Positions 1-9,292 of a DNA stretch of 64,000 bases are shown piece by piece. Source of the stretch: Methylomicrobium lacus LW14 (GTDB lineage Bacteria; Pseudomonadota; Gammaproteobacteria; Methylococcales; Methylomonadaceae); the NCBI RefSeq assembly GCF_000527095.1, contig NZ_AZUN01000001.1, positions 992,001 through 1,056,000 of the forward strand, read 5' to 3'. The position numbers and the translations under genes are program-made. The notes under the pieces were generated by a model that saw nothing but the letters and a program-made list of their open reading frames with translations, had not been told where the DNA came from and made no database searches. Position 1 is the first letter of the stretch, and the number at the start of each line of letters is the position of its first letter.

Positions 1-2030
1 GAGAACATCAGCGTTACCGTTTGCTTTCCGGATTCGGCTATCAAGGTTTTCGTGCAGTCAGCTGAAGAATGATACTGGCCGCTGGTAATTAACTGGCCGT
101 TTTTCCTTAATTCGCACCCTATGGTATAGGAACCCGCCTGGGTAATCTCGACATCGACATCGACAGCAAGGGCCTCATAGATGCCGTCGTTTTCAGTATC
201 TATCAGGCGATAATTTGCGGTATCCGGGAATTGGAGCCCGCCTACGGTTGCCTCTGCATTCGCGATTAGTGCAGAAGTGGAGAGGGGAGCCGGTGGCAAC
301 AAATAACTATAATTATCCCAATCAGCTCCTGGAGATGCCGGTGCTTGGCCTGGCAATTGATAAATTTTCGCGCCTTCAACGGTAACCAAGTAAGGCCCGT
401 TGGCATCCGCCAGCGTCTCTCCGGTTTGGTTAAAAGCAACAAACTCATTCTTTGTAGAATAAATCTTGTTGAAGGTAGCGTCATAGAAATTATTGTTATA
501 TCGGCGTAAGCTGTGATCTAAGAATCTATATCGGTCATAAACGGTACCTTCGAATGCTTTAGCATTCCCCCTGAAGAGAGGGTCGATTGATTGCTGCCCC
601 AGAACTGTTAAAAAGCCTTTTTCTAGCGAGCCTCTTTGTATTTCCCTGTACATTCCGTCCACCCCCAGTGTTTTCGACATTGCGCTAAATACATCGCTGA
701 ACAGGTAGCAATCGGCCTGCGTGCAGGTGATCGGATCATTGACCATTCCGCTCCAGTCACGGCATTGAGGATACGTTGAGTACTGCCAGTTGGCTCCGCC
801 AAAGCTATAAACGCCCTGAAGTACCGCAGCATGTATCGCGGCCTCGTCCGATTTTCCGGCAGCCCACGCGGTCGCTTTTTCGTACCAGGCACGGCGAGGC
901 GGATTAACGTTATCATTTGGGCTGGCTTTGGTCGCAAACAGTTTTCGACTGGCACCGAGGGTTTCCTGATGATTATTTTTATTGTCATTTACTGTATAAG
1001 TGAAATTCACCAGATAACTGCCTATTTTATCCGGCACAGCCACTGGAAAATCACCCTCAAAACCTGACCATGTCTTGGAGTCACTGCCACCCCCGCTAAT
1101 GGTCCATTCGACTGATACTTCGGGCGGGTCGATGCTGTTCTCGGGGCAAGTCTTGATTTTAGCTTTCAAATTGGGGCTGCCACCCCCGGTAAAACCCGAG
1201 AAAGGATATTCGTCGATGGCTTCTGTCGTAGTTGTCACGGTGCATGTTTGATCAAACTCTTGCTCATAAATAACATCAATCGTTTCCTCGCCGGTATTTT
1301 GTCGAACTTTATTACCACCTTCGCCGACCGACATCTTAAGAGCCAATTTTGGGCGGATAGGGATGTGCATCGCCACCCAGTCGATGGCTGTACACCAGCT
1401 TCCGCTACTTAACGTATCGACATTGATTTGAATTTTGTTGGTAACTGGCGTTACGCTAGAGCCATTACCCGGCCGCTGAGGAAATTTCACTTTTCGAATG
1501 TCGATAGTGAAATCATTTAGTTTCCAAATATTATTATCTCCTGTCAGAAAACCTACACTTTCACCGTTGAACAGTACTTCGTCTTTTTCCGCTGGCGGAC
1601 CGCCAGTAACATCGACATCATAAGCAGGCATCTTAACTGCGACTTTCGCAGGAATGATACCAGCAGTAATAAACGCTGACGGGTCGATCAAATAGCCGTC
1701 AGCATCGACATCGCCGACAAATTTGTCGATAACGACTTCAATAACTAAAGGATGACCTGCGTCTGTATTAAAGGTACATCCCGTATCCAGTCCATTGCCA
1801 TTGTCGGCAATGAAAACATCGCTTGTTGGCGGATCAAAAGGGGAAGTTCGATTGGCCGTGGCAGCCGAAAGTGCTGTACTGGGCGCGGGGCTGTCGCTTC
1901 GAACGTCTCTCGTTTCTTGCGCCTCGCATATTGAAAAAGTTGGTAATACCAGCACGATGGATGCAACCAGCAGCCATATCTTTATCACGTACTGTTTCAG
2001 GGTAGACGAGGAGTTTCTACACATTTTCAT
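1..2030 (-). CDS. Secreted transglutaminase-like protein (3' end beyond window)
   Basis: The minus frame is open from an ATG at 2030 to the window edge, about 676 codons with no stop. Residues 1 to about 33 form a signal peptide: a basic start, a hydrophobic stretch and a small-residue cleavage region. A central part rich in Gly, Asp and beta-type sequence is followed by a region resembling the transglutaminase-like core, with Cys441 (ADCYLFSD), His506 (FLDHS) and Asp517 (NFYDATF) in the expected C-H-D order. Near the edge, the sequence around DTENDGIYEAL resembles an extracellular beta-sandwich repeat common in large secreted proteins. The role is probably processing or cross-linking at the cell surface or outside the cell, which is inference. 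No operon partner is visible on the upstream side. Confidence 0.75.
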   Translation of the reverse strand, partial: MKMCRNSSSTLKQYVIKIWLLVASIVLVLPTFSICEAQETRDVRSDSPAPSTALSAATANRTSPFDPPTSDVFIADNGNGLDTGCTFNTDAGHPLVIEVVIDKFVGDVDADGYLIDPSAFITAGIIPAKVAVKMPAYDVDVTGGPPAEKDEVLFNGESVGFLTGDNNIWKLNDFTIDIRKVKFPQRPGNGSSVTPVTNKIQINVDTLSSGSWCTAIDWVAMHIPIRPKLALKMSVGEGGNKVRQNTGEETIDVIYEQEFDQTCTVTTTTEAIDEYPFSGFTGGGSPNLKAKIKTCPENSIDPPEVSVEWTISGGGSDSKTWSGFEGDFPVAVPDKIGSYLVNFTYTVNDNKNNHQETLGASRKLFATKASPNDNVNPPRRAWYEKATAWAAGKSDEAAIHAAVLQGVYSFGGANWQYSTYPQCRDWSGMVNDPITCTQADCYLFSDVFSAMSKTLGVDGMYREIQRGSLEKGFLTVLGQQSIDPLFRGNAKAFEGTVYDRYRFLDHSLRRYNNNFYDATFNKIYSTKNEFVAFNQTGETLADANGPYLVTVEGAKIYQLPGQAPASPGADWDNYSYLLPPAPLSTSALIANAEATVGGLQFPDTANYRLIDTENDGIYEALAVDVDVEITQAGSYTIGCELRKNGQLITSGQYHSSADCTKTLIAESGKQTVTLMF

Positions 2031-2479
2031 GCAATGCGCCTGTAAAATGAAGGGGAAAGTATTGTCAATTTTTGGGGTTTGAGGCGCAATGGAATGGAAA
2101 ATTTAGCTAGCTTATTAGCTGATGCGCTTTTGCGATAACATAAGAGAGTGGCGGAAATTTGTCAAACGGCGTTGAAAACTTTCTGGCGCGGTAGGGCGGG
2201 TAGAGCGGAGCGTTCTTCAAATTTTCGAAGAGTATGGAAACCTACCGCAAAGTTTTGAACGAAGAGGCTACGATTGTAATGTCTACCAACAGCGATCTTT
2301 TCGAATTGCTCAAGCGGATCGAACAGAAAAGGTCATAGTAATGGATCTGTAAAGCCAAGGGTGCGCTGCGCGCACCCTTGGCTTGGCGATCAGCAGCAAA
2401 TCTCCGCCTTGAAACCCGCCGCGCCGCCCGGCACCGCCAAGCTCAACGGCCTCGATCCTTCGGCCTGATTAAAAGCCCC

Positions 2480-2734
2480 CTAGAGCATTTTCATATAGGG
2501 TAAAGGTGCAATGCTGTTAAGTTAAGCCGTCATCTCGGCAGGGATTGCCGAGATCCACGACTGCACGGACGCAGGAGGTAGGGCAAGGCAGGAGCAATTG
2601 CCGAGAGTACATGGAAGTATTAAAGCCTGCCATCCTTGGCAGTTTAATTCCGGCACTCCCTGCCGGAATGACGAACCCTGGCTTAACTTAGCGGCATTAT
2701 TCAAGACCGTACATCCGAAACGAAAATGCTCTAG
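2480..2734. repeat. Outer inverted-repeat element (MITE-like)
   Basis: CTAGAGCATTTTC at 2480-2492 is matched exactly by its reverse complement at 2722-2734. No coding capacity is seen inside. The interior contains a second inverted-repeat element, suggesting one small element inserted in another. Confidence 0.55.
2511..2697. repeat. Inner inverted-repeat element with TTAAGTTAAG ends
   Basis: The ends at 2511-2528 and 2680-2697 are imperfect inverted copies sharing the core TTAAGTTAAG (16 of 18 positions pair). The interior carries two REP-like hairpins of the CGGCAGGGATTGCCG type. The same end core occurs at 50365-50520, so this looks like a dispersed family. Confidence 0.55.
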
Positions 2735-2959
2735 AAAAACTGCCTGCCTGACCTAACAGCCGCATCGACGAATTACCGCCCTTTCGTTGCTCGGATTAAA
2801 TCATAGCCTTGGCAGCCTGACTATGTGAAAGGGCTGGGCGCTTACACTCAGTCATTTCTTTCTATACATCCTATACACCGATTGCCCGCTTGGGGTCGGG
2901 TATAGTCAATCGTTTGACAGCATGAGACGGGTTGGTACGCATTATTTGCACTATGTTCA

Positions 2960-3118
2960 TTCTCAGTTAATCTGGTTCCTAACCGATGTTATCGGGCTGT
3001 TCTCAATGAATCTGGGCTCATTCTCGTTTAATGTGGGCCGGAGCGCATGGATATTATCAGCTAAAGTGGTCCCGAAAAACGGATGTAATCGGGTCCTGTG
3101 ATTTATGTTATCGGGCCG
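2960..3118. repeat. Cluster of two interleaved direct-repeat motifs
   Basis: Three copies of an 18-bp motif (TTCTC, three or four variable bases, then AAT.TGG) lie at 2960-2977, 3000-3017 and 3021-3038. Three copies of a second motif, close to GATGTTATCGGG, lie at 2985-2998, about 3081-3094 and about 3104-3118. Such multiple short sites resemble transposase-binding arrays at transposon ends, but no transposase gene is adjacent, so this is a remnant or an orphan end. Confidence 0.45.
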
Positions 3119-3129
3119 CTACAGTTAGC

Positions 3130-4581
3130 CTATCTCATCGAAATGGCTATCGACTGAATGCAATCGATTAGGTGTCCGGGAAGAATGCCGAACCAGACCA
3201 GCAGCAGGCTTAAGGCGGCGAGTGTTACGGTAGACAGCCATTTGCGGGATTTTTTGGGGGGTTCAGACATCACCTCTTCACTATTCATCGACATCGCGAC
3301 AATGATCCTAACGTAGTAGTAGAGCCCAAGGCCGCTGCCGATGATGACACTAGCCAGCAAGACCCACAGTCGGGCATCGGCGCCGCTGGTGAAAACATAG
3401 AATTTACCGATAAATCCGGCGGTCAGGGGAATGCCTGCCAGCGATAACAACATCAGCGTAAACGTTCCGGCCAACCACGGACGCCGCCAAAACAGACCGC
3501 GCAAGATTGCGACATCACCGGCCTCTTGTTGCGGCGTGGACAGCACCGAAACGACTCCGAAGGCACCGATCGTGGTAATGAAATAGGCAACCAGATAAAA
3601 AGCGGCCGATTCGACAACTAGTGGCCTCGCAATGCTTGCGCCGGCAATCAAGGCTACCAAGAGATAGCCCATGTGGGCGATCGACGAATAGGCTAACAAG
3701 CGCTTGATATTCTTTTGCAGCAATGCCAGCATATTGCCGACCAAAATAGACAGCATCGCGATGAAACTGAACACGGTCAGCAAAGGAACGTAACGGTAGC
3801 TGCCGGTGGTCACCAATAAACGTAAGAGCAGAACGAAAACAGCACCCTTCGAGACGGTCGCGATAAACGCAGTCACCGGCGCCGGAGCGCCTTCGTAGAC
3901 ATCCGGTGTCCACAAATGAAACGGGGCCAACGATAGCTTGAAACCGAGCCCTGCCGCGATCAGAATAACGCCGCTCAGAATCACGGAATTTAGGGGAAGG
4001 TGGGCATCGATGAAGCCTTCAATGCCGATGAAATCAAGCTCGCCGCTTTCGGCATAGAGCAAGGCAATGCCCATTAGCAGAAAGGCCGAAGACACGCCGG
4101 ACAATACCAGGTATTTGATTGCCGCCTCGAGCGGGCGAGTCCGATTGACCGGATAGCCGATCAGCGTGAACAGTGAAATACTCAGTATTTCAAGACCTAA
4201 AAACAAGGCGGCGAAATGACTGCTGGCGGCCAGCACCGACCCGCCTAAGAGCGCGGTTAACAATAGCAACGGAAGTTCTTCGTTTTCTGCATCGTATTGC
4301 TTGAAATAATCATGGCACAGGCCCAGCACCGCGAGGCCTGCCAGTAACAACAAGGCGACAAAGAACAACGCGTAATGGTCTATGTTCAGCAATGGAATCG
4401 CCTGGATCGAAGATTTATGCCAGGCAGGGCCAATCAAGAGCAGGGACAACACGATGCCAAAGCCGGCGATACCGTTGACCAGCGCGAAATTCCGTCTGAC
4501 CGCGATCACGAGCATGAGGGTGATGGCCGTGACGATCATCGCAATGAAAGGTGCAAGAACGATTAGCGAATCAAGGTCCAT
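3130..4581 (-). CDS. nuoN: NADH-quinone oxidoreductase subunit N
   Basis: An antiporter-like membrane subunit of respiratory complex I that helps pump protons in the inner membrane. The 483 residues form about 14 hydrophobic segments; the typical Mrp-antiporter core is seen around LAPFHLWTPDVYEGAP and the conserved lysine region following it. The length is normal for NuoN. This is the last gene of the nuo operon. Its ATG at 4581 lies inside the end of nuoM (19-base overlap), so translation is probably coupled. Confidence 0.95.
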   Translation of the reverse strand: MDLDSLIVLAPFIAMIVTAITLMLVIAVRRNFALVNGIAGFGIVLSLLLIGPAWHKSSIQAIPLLNIDHYALFFVALLLLAGLAVLGLCHDYFKQYDAENEELPLLLLTALLGGSVLAASSHFAALFLGLEILSISLFTLIGYPVNRTRPLEAAIKYLVLSGVSSAFLLMGIALLYAESGELDFIGIEGFIDAHLPLNSVILSGVILIAAGLGFKLSLAPFHLWTPDVYEGAPAPVTAFIATVSKGAVFVLLLRLLVTTGSYRYVPLLTVFSFIAMLSILVGNMLALLQKNIKRLLAYSSIAHMGYLLVALIAGASIARPLVVESAAFYLVAYFITTIGAFGVVSVLSTPQQEAGDVAILRGLFWRRPWLAGTFTLMLLSLAGIPLTAGFIGKFYVFTSGADARLWVLLASVIIGSGLGLYYYVRIIVAMSMNSEEVMSEPPKKSRKWLSTVTLAALSLLLVWFGILPGHLIDCIQSIAISMR

Positions 4582-6077
4582 GAGGGTTCCTTTGCATTCA
4601 TGTTTTGAATCACTTGTTGCAGCGCCGGCGCCGAAATATCCAATACGGTCTGGGGATGTAGGCCAAGCCAGACCGAGGCCAGTATCAGCACACCCAGCGA
4701 TGACAGTTCAAGGATGCCGCAATCGGTCAAAATCGGCCGCTTTTGCAAGGGGCCGTGACACGCTTTCTGGATAATGATCAGCGCATAGACCGGCGCCAGG
4801 ATTAACGCAAGGGCGGCCACGGAGGTGACTATCGGATTCACTTTAAAGGCGCCCAGAAGCACCAGAAATTCGCCGATGAAATTCCCAAGGCCTGGAAGCC
4901 CCAGCGTGGCCATCACAAAGAACAGCATGAACGCCGACAGTCGCGGTACGGCCTGCCACATACCGCTCATATCTCCAAATTCCCGGCTATGCAGGCGTTT
5001 TTGCAGGAAACCCGCGATCATGAATAAGGCTCCAGCGCTCAGGCCGTGCGCGAGCATCGTGACGACCGCCCCCTGCATCGCCAGCAGGTTCCAGGAAAAT
5101 AACCCCAGCAGGATGAACCCCATGTGACTGACGCTGGTATAGGCGACCAGCCGTTTGATATCGGACTGAGCATAAGCCATCATTGCGGCATAAAGCACAC
5201 TCACGGCACCCAGCGTCATCGCGATCGGGGCAAAGCGATGCGCCGCATCCGGGAACAGCGGGATCACGAAACGCAACAGGCCGTAGGCGCCGGTCTTCAG
5301 CAAGACACCGGCCAGGATGATGCTGCCGCCGGTGGGGGCCTGCGTATGCGCGTCCGGCAGCCAGGTATGGAATGGCACGGCGGGTAGCTTGACCGTAAAG
5401 GCGATCAGAAAGCCGAGCATCAGCCAATCGGCAAGCTTGGGTTCGAGCGGGACATTCAGCAAGGCGAAATAATCGAACGAAAAGGCGCCACTACGCTGAT
5501 AATTGACCAGCACCAGCACGATGATCGCGAGCAGCATCAAGAGGCTGCTGACTTGCGTGAAGATTACAAATTTGATTGCCGCGTAAGTCCGGTTTTCATG
5601 CCCCCAGATGCTGATCAGAAAATACATCGGGATAATCATCACTTCCCAGAACAAAAAGAACAGGAAGAGATCGACCGCCAGAAACACCCCGACGGTGCCA
5701 GCCAGGCAGGCTAGTAGGTTGAAGTAGTAGAATCCTGTCCGCTTGCCGATTTCGGTCCAGGAACAGCAGACCGCCATCCATCCGAGCAGAACTGTCAGCG
5801 CTATCAAAAGCAGACTGAGGCCATCGGCGGCCAAATGGAAACCGATGCCGAAGCGCAGAATCCAGGGCAGGTCGAGTTCGGTCAGCCATGCCGCCGGCCT
5901 GCCCGGAAGCGGGATTTCCGCGGCGTGGTTGCCGGTCAATTGAGAGGCGGCCAGCCATGCTTCCAAGGCGAGTGTAACAATGGCGGTCCAGCGCGGCGCA
6001 TTCGCATGCCAGCGCGCCGAAATCCAGGCGGCGAGCCCGCCTACAAACAGAACGGCGATCAATGAGGGCAAGATCAT
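4563..6077 (-). CDS. nuoM: NADH-quinone oxidoreductase subunit M
   Basis: A proton-pumping antiporter-like subunit of complex I. The start is placed at ATG 6077 (protein MILPSLIAVLF, 504 residues). An upstream in-frame extension to 6137 only reads back into nuoL, and the chosen start gives the ATGA overlap with the nuoL stop. The Mrp core signature is seen around AVPFHTWLPDAHTQAPTGGS, followed by SHMGFILLGLFSW. Multiple transmembrane helices are present and the length is typical. Confidence 0.95.
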   Translation of the reverse strand: MILPSLIAVLFVGGLAAWISARWHANAPRWTAIVTLALEAWLAASQLTGNHAAEIPLPGRPAAWLTELDLPWILRFGIGFHLAADGLSLLLIALTVLLGWMAVCCSWTEIGKRTGFYYFNLLACLAGTVGVFLAVDLFLFFLFWEVMIIPMYFLISIWGHENRTYAAIKFVIFTQVSSLLMLLAIIVLVLVNYQRSGAFSFDYFALLNVPLEPKLADWLMLGFLIAFTVKLPAVPFHTWLPDAHTQAPTGGSIILAGVLLKTGAYGLLRFVIPLFPDAAHRFAPIAMTLGAVSVLYAAMMAYAQSDIKRLVAYTSVSHMGFILLGLFSWNLLAMQGAVVTMLAHGLSAGALFMIAGFLQKRLHSREFGDMSGMWQAVPRLSAFMLFFVMATLGLPGLGNFIGEFLVLLGAFKVNPIVTSVAALALILAPVYALIIIQKACHGPLQKRPILTDCGILELSSLGVLILASVWLGLHPQTVLDISAPALQQVIQNMNAKEPSWTLIR

Positions 6078-7909
6078 GACAGCAGTCCTATCGCGATCAC
6101 GACGACCGTACCGAATGCCATCGACGAAGCATACCAACGGATACGTCCGGTTTGCGTGGCGCTGGTCAGGCGGTGCAATTGTCGGCTCAGCCAGGCAATG
6201 CCGAGGTACAACTTGTCGACCGCATCGTTTTTATTCAGGGCAGCGAGGGTTTTAAAAGGCCTGATCAGCACGGCGCCGTAAATCGCATCGAGGCCCCAGC
6301 CGGTCAAAAATAAGCGATTTAACAGCCTGGCCCCAGGTAAATTAACAAAATTGGCTGCCGAAAACGTGCCGGTCAGATAGAACAGTCCCGCGATCGCGAC
6401 CCCGAGAATCGGCGCCGCCAGGGTTATGATCGAAACGAGCGTAGCGTTTTGCCCGGGATTTTGTTCGCTCAAGGCCGGAAATACCGTATCCAGCGGGATT
6501 TGCAGCAATCCCCCACACAGCGCCAAAACGCTCAGCAGTACGAGAGGAATAGTCATACGTCCGCCGATTTTCTTTTCGATCTCCCGCGTTGGCTTGCCGA
6601 AAAACACCACAAACACCAGACGAAAGCTGTAGATGCCGGTGATCAACGCGCCCAGGCAGCCAGCCCCCCACAGGATGTGGGAGGTTTCGTAGGCGGCCAG
6701 TAAAATTTCGTGCTTGCTGTAAAATCCAGAAGTAAAAGGCAGCGCGGTCAGCGCGGCACTGCCGATCATAAAACTCCAGTAGGCAAGCGGCATTGCTTTG
6801 CGCAGCCCGCCCATTTTAAAAATGTCATGCTCGTGGTGAAAACTGAAGATCACCGCGCCGGCGGCCAAGAATAGCAACGCCTTGAAGAAGGCATGCGTCA
6901 GCAGGTGAAAAATCGCCGCCGACCAGGCCCCAACGCCAAGCGCGAGAAACATGTAGCCGATCTGGCTAATCGTCGAATAGGCGAGGATGCGTTTGATGTC
7001 GGTCTGCACGAGACCCGAACAGCCCGCCATTAATAGCGTAACCGCGCCAATCAAAGCGACCGCACCTTGCACCGGAGGCGCCAGCATGAATAAGACATGG
7101 GTGCGAGCAATCAGGTAGACCCCGGCGGTGACCATCGTGGCGGCATGGATCAGCGCGCTGACTGGCGTGGGGCCTGCCATCGCGTCCGGCAGCCAGGTCT
7201 GCAAAGGCAATTGTGCGGATTTGCCGACCGCGCCGCCCAAAATCAGCGCCGCCGCGACGATCGGCAACACGGCACCGGTCGTCCATTGGCTCTGGGCCCG
7301 TCCCATCAGCGACGGGATATCGAGCGTATGCAATTCGGTGAAAAGCAGGAATAGGCCCAATGCCAGCGCGGTATCGCCGATGCGGGTCATCACGAAGGCC
7401 TTGCGTGCGGCATAGCCGTTGGCCGGATTTTGATACCAGAAGCCGATCAGCAGATAGCTGCCGAGGCCCACGCCTTCCCAGCCCAGGTAAAGCAGCACCA
7501 GATTATCCGCGAGCACCAGCACCAGCATCGCCGCGACGAAAAGATTCATGTAGGCGAAAAAGCGCGCATAACAGGCGTCCGTTTCCATGAATTCGGCCGC
7601 GTACAGATGAATCAGAAAACCGACGCCGGTTACGACGAACAGCATCGTCAGAGATAAAGCGTCGAGGTAAAAGCCGAACGGAATCGACAAGTCGCCCGAC
7701 ACGATCCACGAGCCCAAGGTCAGACGATAGGGGGACATCGGCCCTTGCAGGAATTCGAAGCCGAGCAGCGCCACCAGCACTGTCGAAATCCCGACACTGC
7801 CGGCACCGATCCAGGCGATCTCTGGCTTGGACAAGCGCCGGCCGTAAAAGACCAGGATCAGAAATCCCAGCAGCGGAATGATCGGTACCCAGCCCAGCAA
7901 GTCAAACAC
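6074..7909 (-). CDS. nuoL: NADH-quinone oxidoreductase subunit L
   Basis: The most distal antiporter-like subunit of complex I (611 residues), with the long lateral helix near the C-terminus. Core motifs are seen: LPLQTWLPDAMAGPTPVSAL and the following SALIHAATMVTAGVYL region. The start ATG at 7909 follows nuoK after a 9-base gap, and the stop overlaps the nuoM start by four bases. Length and hydrophobicity are normal for NuoL. Confidence 0.96.
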   Translation of the reverse strand: MFDLLGWVPIIPLLGFLILVFYGRRLSKPEIAWIGAGSVGISTVLVALLGFEFLQGPMSPYRLTLGSWIVSGDLSIPFGFYLDALSLTMLFVVTGVGFLIHLYAAEFMETDACYARFFAYMNLFVAAMLVLVLADNLVLLYLGWEGVGLGSYLLIGFWYQNPANGYAARKAFVMTRIGDTALALGLFLLFTELHTLDIPSLMGRAQSQWTTGAVLPIVAAALILGGAVGKSAQLPLQTWLPDAMAGPTPVSALIHAATMVTAGVYLIARTHVLFMLAPPVQGAVALIGAVTLLMAGCSGLVQTDIKRILAYSTISQIGYMFLALGVGAWSAAIFHLLTHAFFKALLFLAAGAVIFSFHHEHDIFKMGGLRKAMPLAYWSFMIGSAALTALPFTSGFYSKHEILLAAYETSHILWGAGCLGALITGIYSFRLVFVVFFGKPTREIEKKIGGRMTIPLVLLSVLALCGGLLQIPLDTVFPALSEQNPGQNATLVSIITLAAPILGVAIAGLFYLTGTFSAANFVNLPGARLLNRLFLTGWGLDAIYGAVLIRPFKTLAALNKNDAVDKLYLGIAWLSRQLHRLTSATQTGRIRWYASSMAFGTVVVIAIGLLS

Positions 7910-7918
7910 GGTCGTCTC

Positions 7919-8227
7919 CTAGCCTTGCATCTGATTGATCGAATCGGCGTCCAACGTTTTGAAGCGGTGGAAAATCTGCAGCGCCAAGCCGAGGCCGATA
8001 CCCACTTCCGCCGCGGCCAGCGTCAATACCAGCAAAAATAGGATTTGCCCGTCCGCCTGTCCCCAGCGCGACCCCGCCACGATAAACGCGAGTCCGGCCG
8101 CATTCAGCATCACTTCGAGGGACATCAGGATCATGATCAGATTGCGACGCGCCAATACGCCGATCAAGCCGAGCACAAACAGCAGACCGGACAGCAGCAG
8201 CCCCATTTCGGCAGGAATCACGCTCAT
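7919..8227 (-). CDS. nuoK: NADH-quinone oxidoreductase subunit K
   Basis: A small membrane subunit of complex I (102 residues, three predicted helices) homologous to MrpC. Conserved acidic residues lie in the second and third helices, within the segments around MLNAAGLAF and LAAAEVGIGL. The start overlaps the nuoJ stop by four bases (ATGA), as expected for coupled translation. Size is normal. Confidence 0.95.
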   Translation of the reverse strand: MSVIPAEMGLLLSGLLFVLGLIGVLARRNLIMILMSLEVMLNAAGLAFIVAGSRWGQADGQILFLLVLTLAAAEVGIGLGLALQIFHRFKTLDADSINQMQG

Positions 8228-8745
8228 GGTTCGCTCCGGGGTTTTGCCATTTTCAGTATCGGTTTGCCGAGATGATAAGCCCCGACCAGACCGGTCAGCA
8301 GCAGGATCGAGGCCAGTTCAACCGCGATCAGATAAGGTCCGTATAACGCCATACCGACCTGACTGGCACTGACTACATGGCCGGTTTCGGCGCTGCCGCC
8401 CTGGACGATGACCACAAGCATTTCGGTGAATAGGATCAGGGCCAACAGCGACGGGCCTAACCACGTCCCTGGCTCAAGCCAGGCGCGTTCCTGGGCTATC
8501 GTTTTGTGCCCTTGATTCAGCATCATGATCACGAAAACGAAAAGTACCATGATCGCGCCTGCGTAAATGATCACTTCCAGCACGGCGGCAAAATAGGCGC
8601 CTAACAAAAAGAAAATCACGCCGACGGCCAGCAGCGACAGAATCAGGTACAACAGGCCATGAACCGCATTGAGCCGCGTAATCATCATGATCGTCGCGAA
8701 AACCGCGACCGCGGACGTGACATAAAACAGGATCAACGTCATCAT
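8224..8745 (-). CDS. nuoJ: NADH-quinone oxidoreductase subunit J
   Basis: A membrane subunit of complex I with about five helices. Two adjacent ATG codons (8745 and 8742) follow an AAGGAG ribosome-binding site. The upstream TTG at 8757 would put the start inside that site, so it was not used. The conserved central helix is seen around YFAAVLEVIIYAGAIMVLF. The C-terminus runs slightly past the usual end. The gene overlaps nuoK by four bases. Confidence 0.93.
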   Translation of the reverse strand: MMTLILFYVTSAVAVFATIMMITRLNAVHGLLYLILSLLAVGVIFFLLGAYFAAVLEVIIYAGAIMVLFVFVIMMLNQGHKTIAQERAWLEPGTWLGPSLLALILFTEMLVVIVQGGSAETGHVVSASQVGMALYGPYLIAVELASILLLTGLVGAYHLGKPILKMAKPRSEP

Positions 8746-8753
8746 GCTCTCCT

Positions 8754-9269
8754 TCAAGGCAGCAGGGTTTTTACATCAACAGGCGGAGATTCGTTTTCGG
8801 CCTGACCCTTGGCTTTGCCAAAGATCGTCATGCCGGCGACCCGGTAAAAATTGTAATCGTGATATTTTCCGGTACCGTCGATCAACAGATGCTGTTTCTC
8901 GTAAACCATGTTCTGCCGGTCGTATTCGCACATCTCGAAATCCGGCGTCAATTGGATCGCAAAGGTCGGGCAGGCTTCCTCGCAAAATCCGCAGAGTATG
9001 CAGCGGGAAAAATTGATCCGGAAAAATTCGGGATACCAGCGGCCATTCTCGTCTTCGGTTTTCTGCAACGCAATACAATCGACCGGGCAGACGACCGCGC
9101 AAAGGTTGCAGGCTACGCAGCGCTCTTCGCCGTCCGGGTCGCGGGTCAGTATAATGCGTCCCCGATAACGTGGGGACAAAGCCGGTTTCTGTTCAGGGTA
9201 TTCGACCGTATCCGCCTTGACGAACGAATGCTTCAATACTTCCCACAATGATCGCAATTGACTCAGCAT
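8754..9269 (-). CDS. nuoI: NADH-quinone oxidoreductase subunit I
   Basis: A peripheral-arm ferredoxin-like subunit that carries clusters N6a and N6b toward the quinone site. Two complete 4Fe-4S motifs are visible: CVACNLCAVVCP and CILCGFCEEACP. The start is ATG 9269 (MLSQLRSLWEV, 171 residues), with AGGAAAAGAC just upstream; the longer frame to 9482 only reads into nuoH. The size matches the family. Confidence 0.95.
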   Translation of the reverse strand: MLSQLRSLWEVLKHSFVKADTVEYPEQKPALSPRYRGRIILTRDPDGEERCVACNLCAVVCPVDCIALQKTEDENGRWYPEFFRINFSRCILCGFCEEACPTFAIQLTPDFEMCEYDRQNMVYEKQHLLIDGTGKYHDYNFYRVAGMTIFGKAKGQAENESPPVDVKTLLP

Positions 9270-9292
9270 TGTCTTTTCCTGGTTTCGATACA

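Larger units (their letters stand above)
2031..3129. other. Long non-coding stretch with repeat elements
   Basis: No convincing gene is found in about 1.1 kb. It holds the nested inverted repeats at 2480-2734 and 2511-2697 and the direct-repeat cluster at 2960-3118, described separately. The stretch 2100-2470 shows no recognised feature. It separates the secreted protein gene from the 3' end of the nuo operon; no clear intrinsic terminator for nuo was seen. Confidence 0.6.

Noticed and set aside
2960..3038. CRISPR array
   Set aside because: Only three short, uneven repeats without proper spacers or cas genes.
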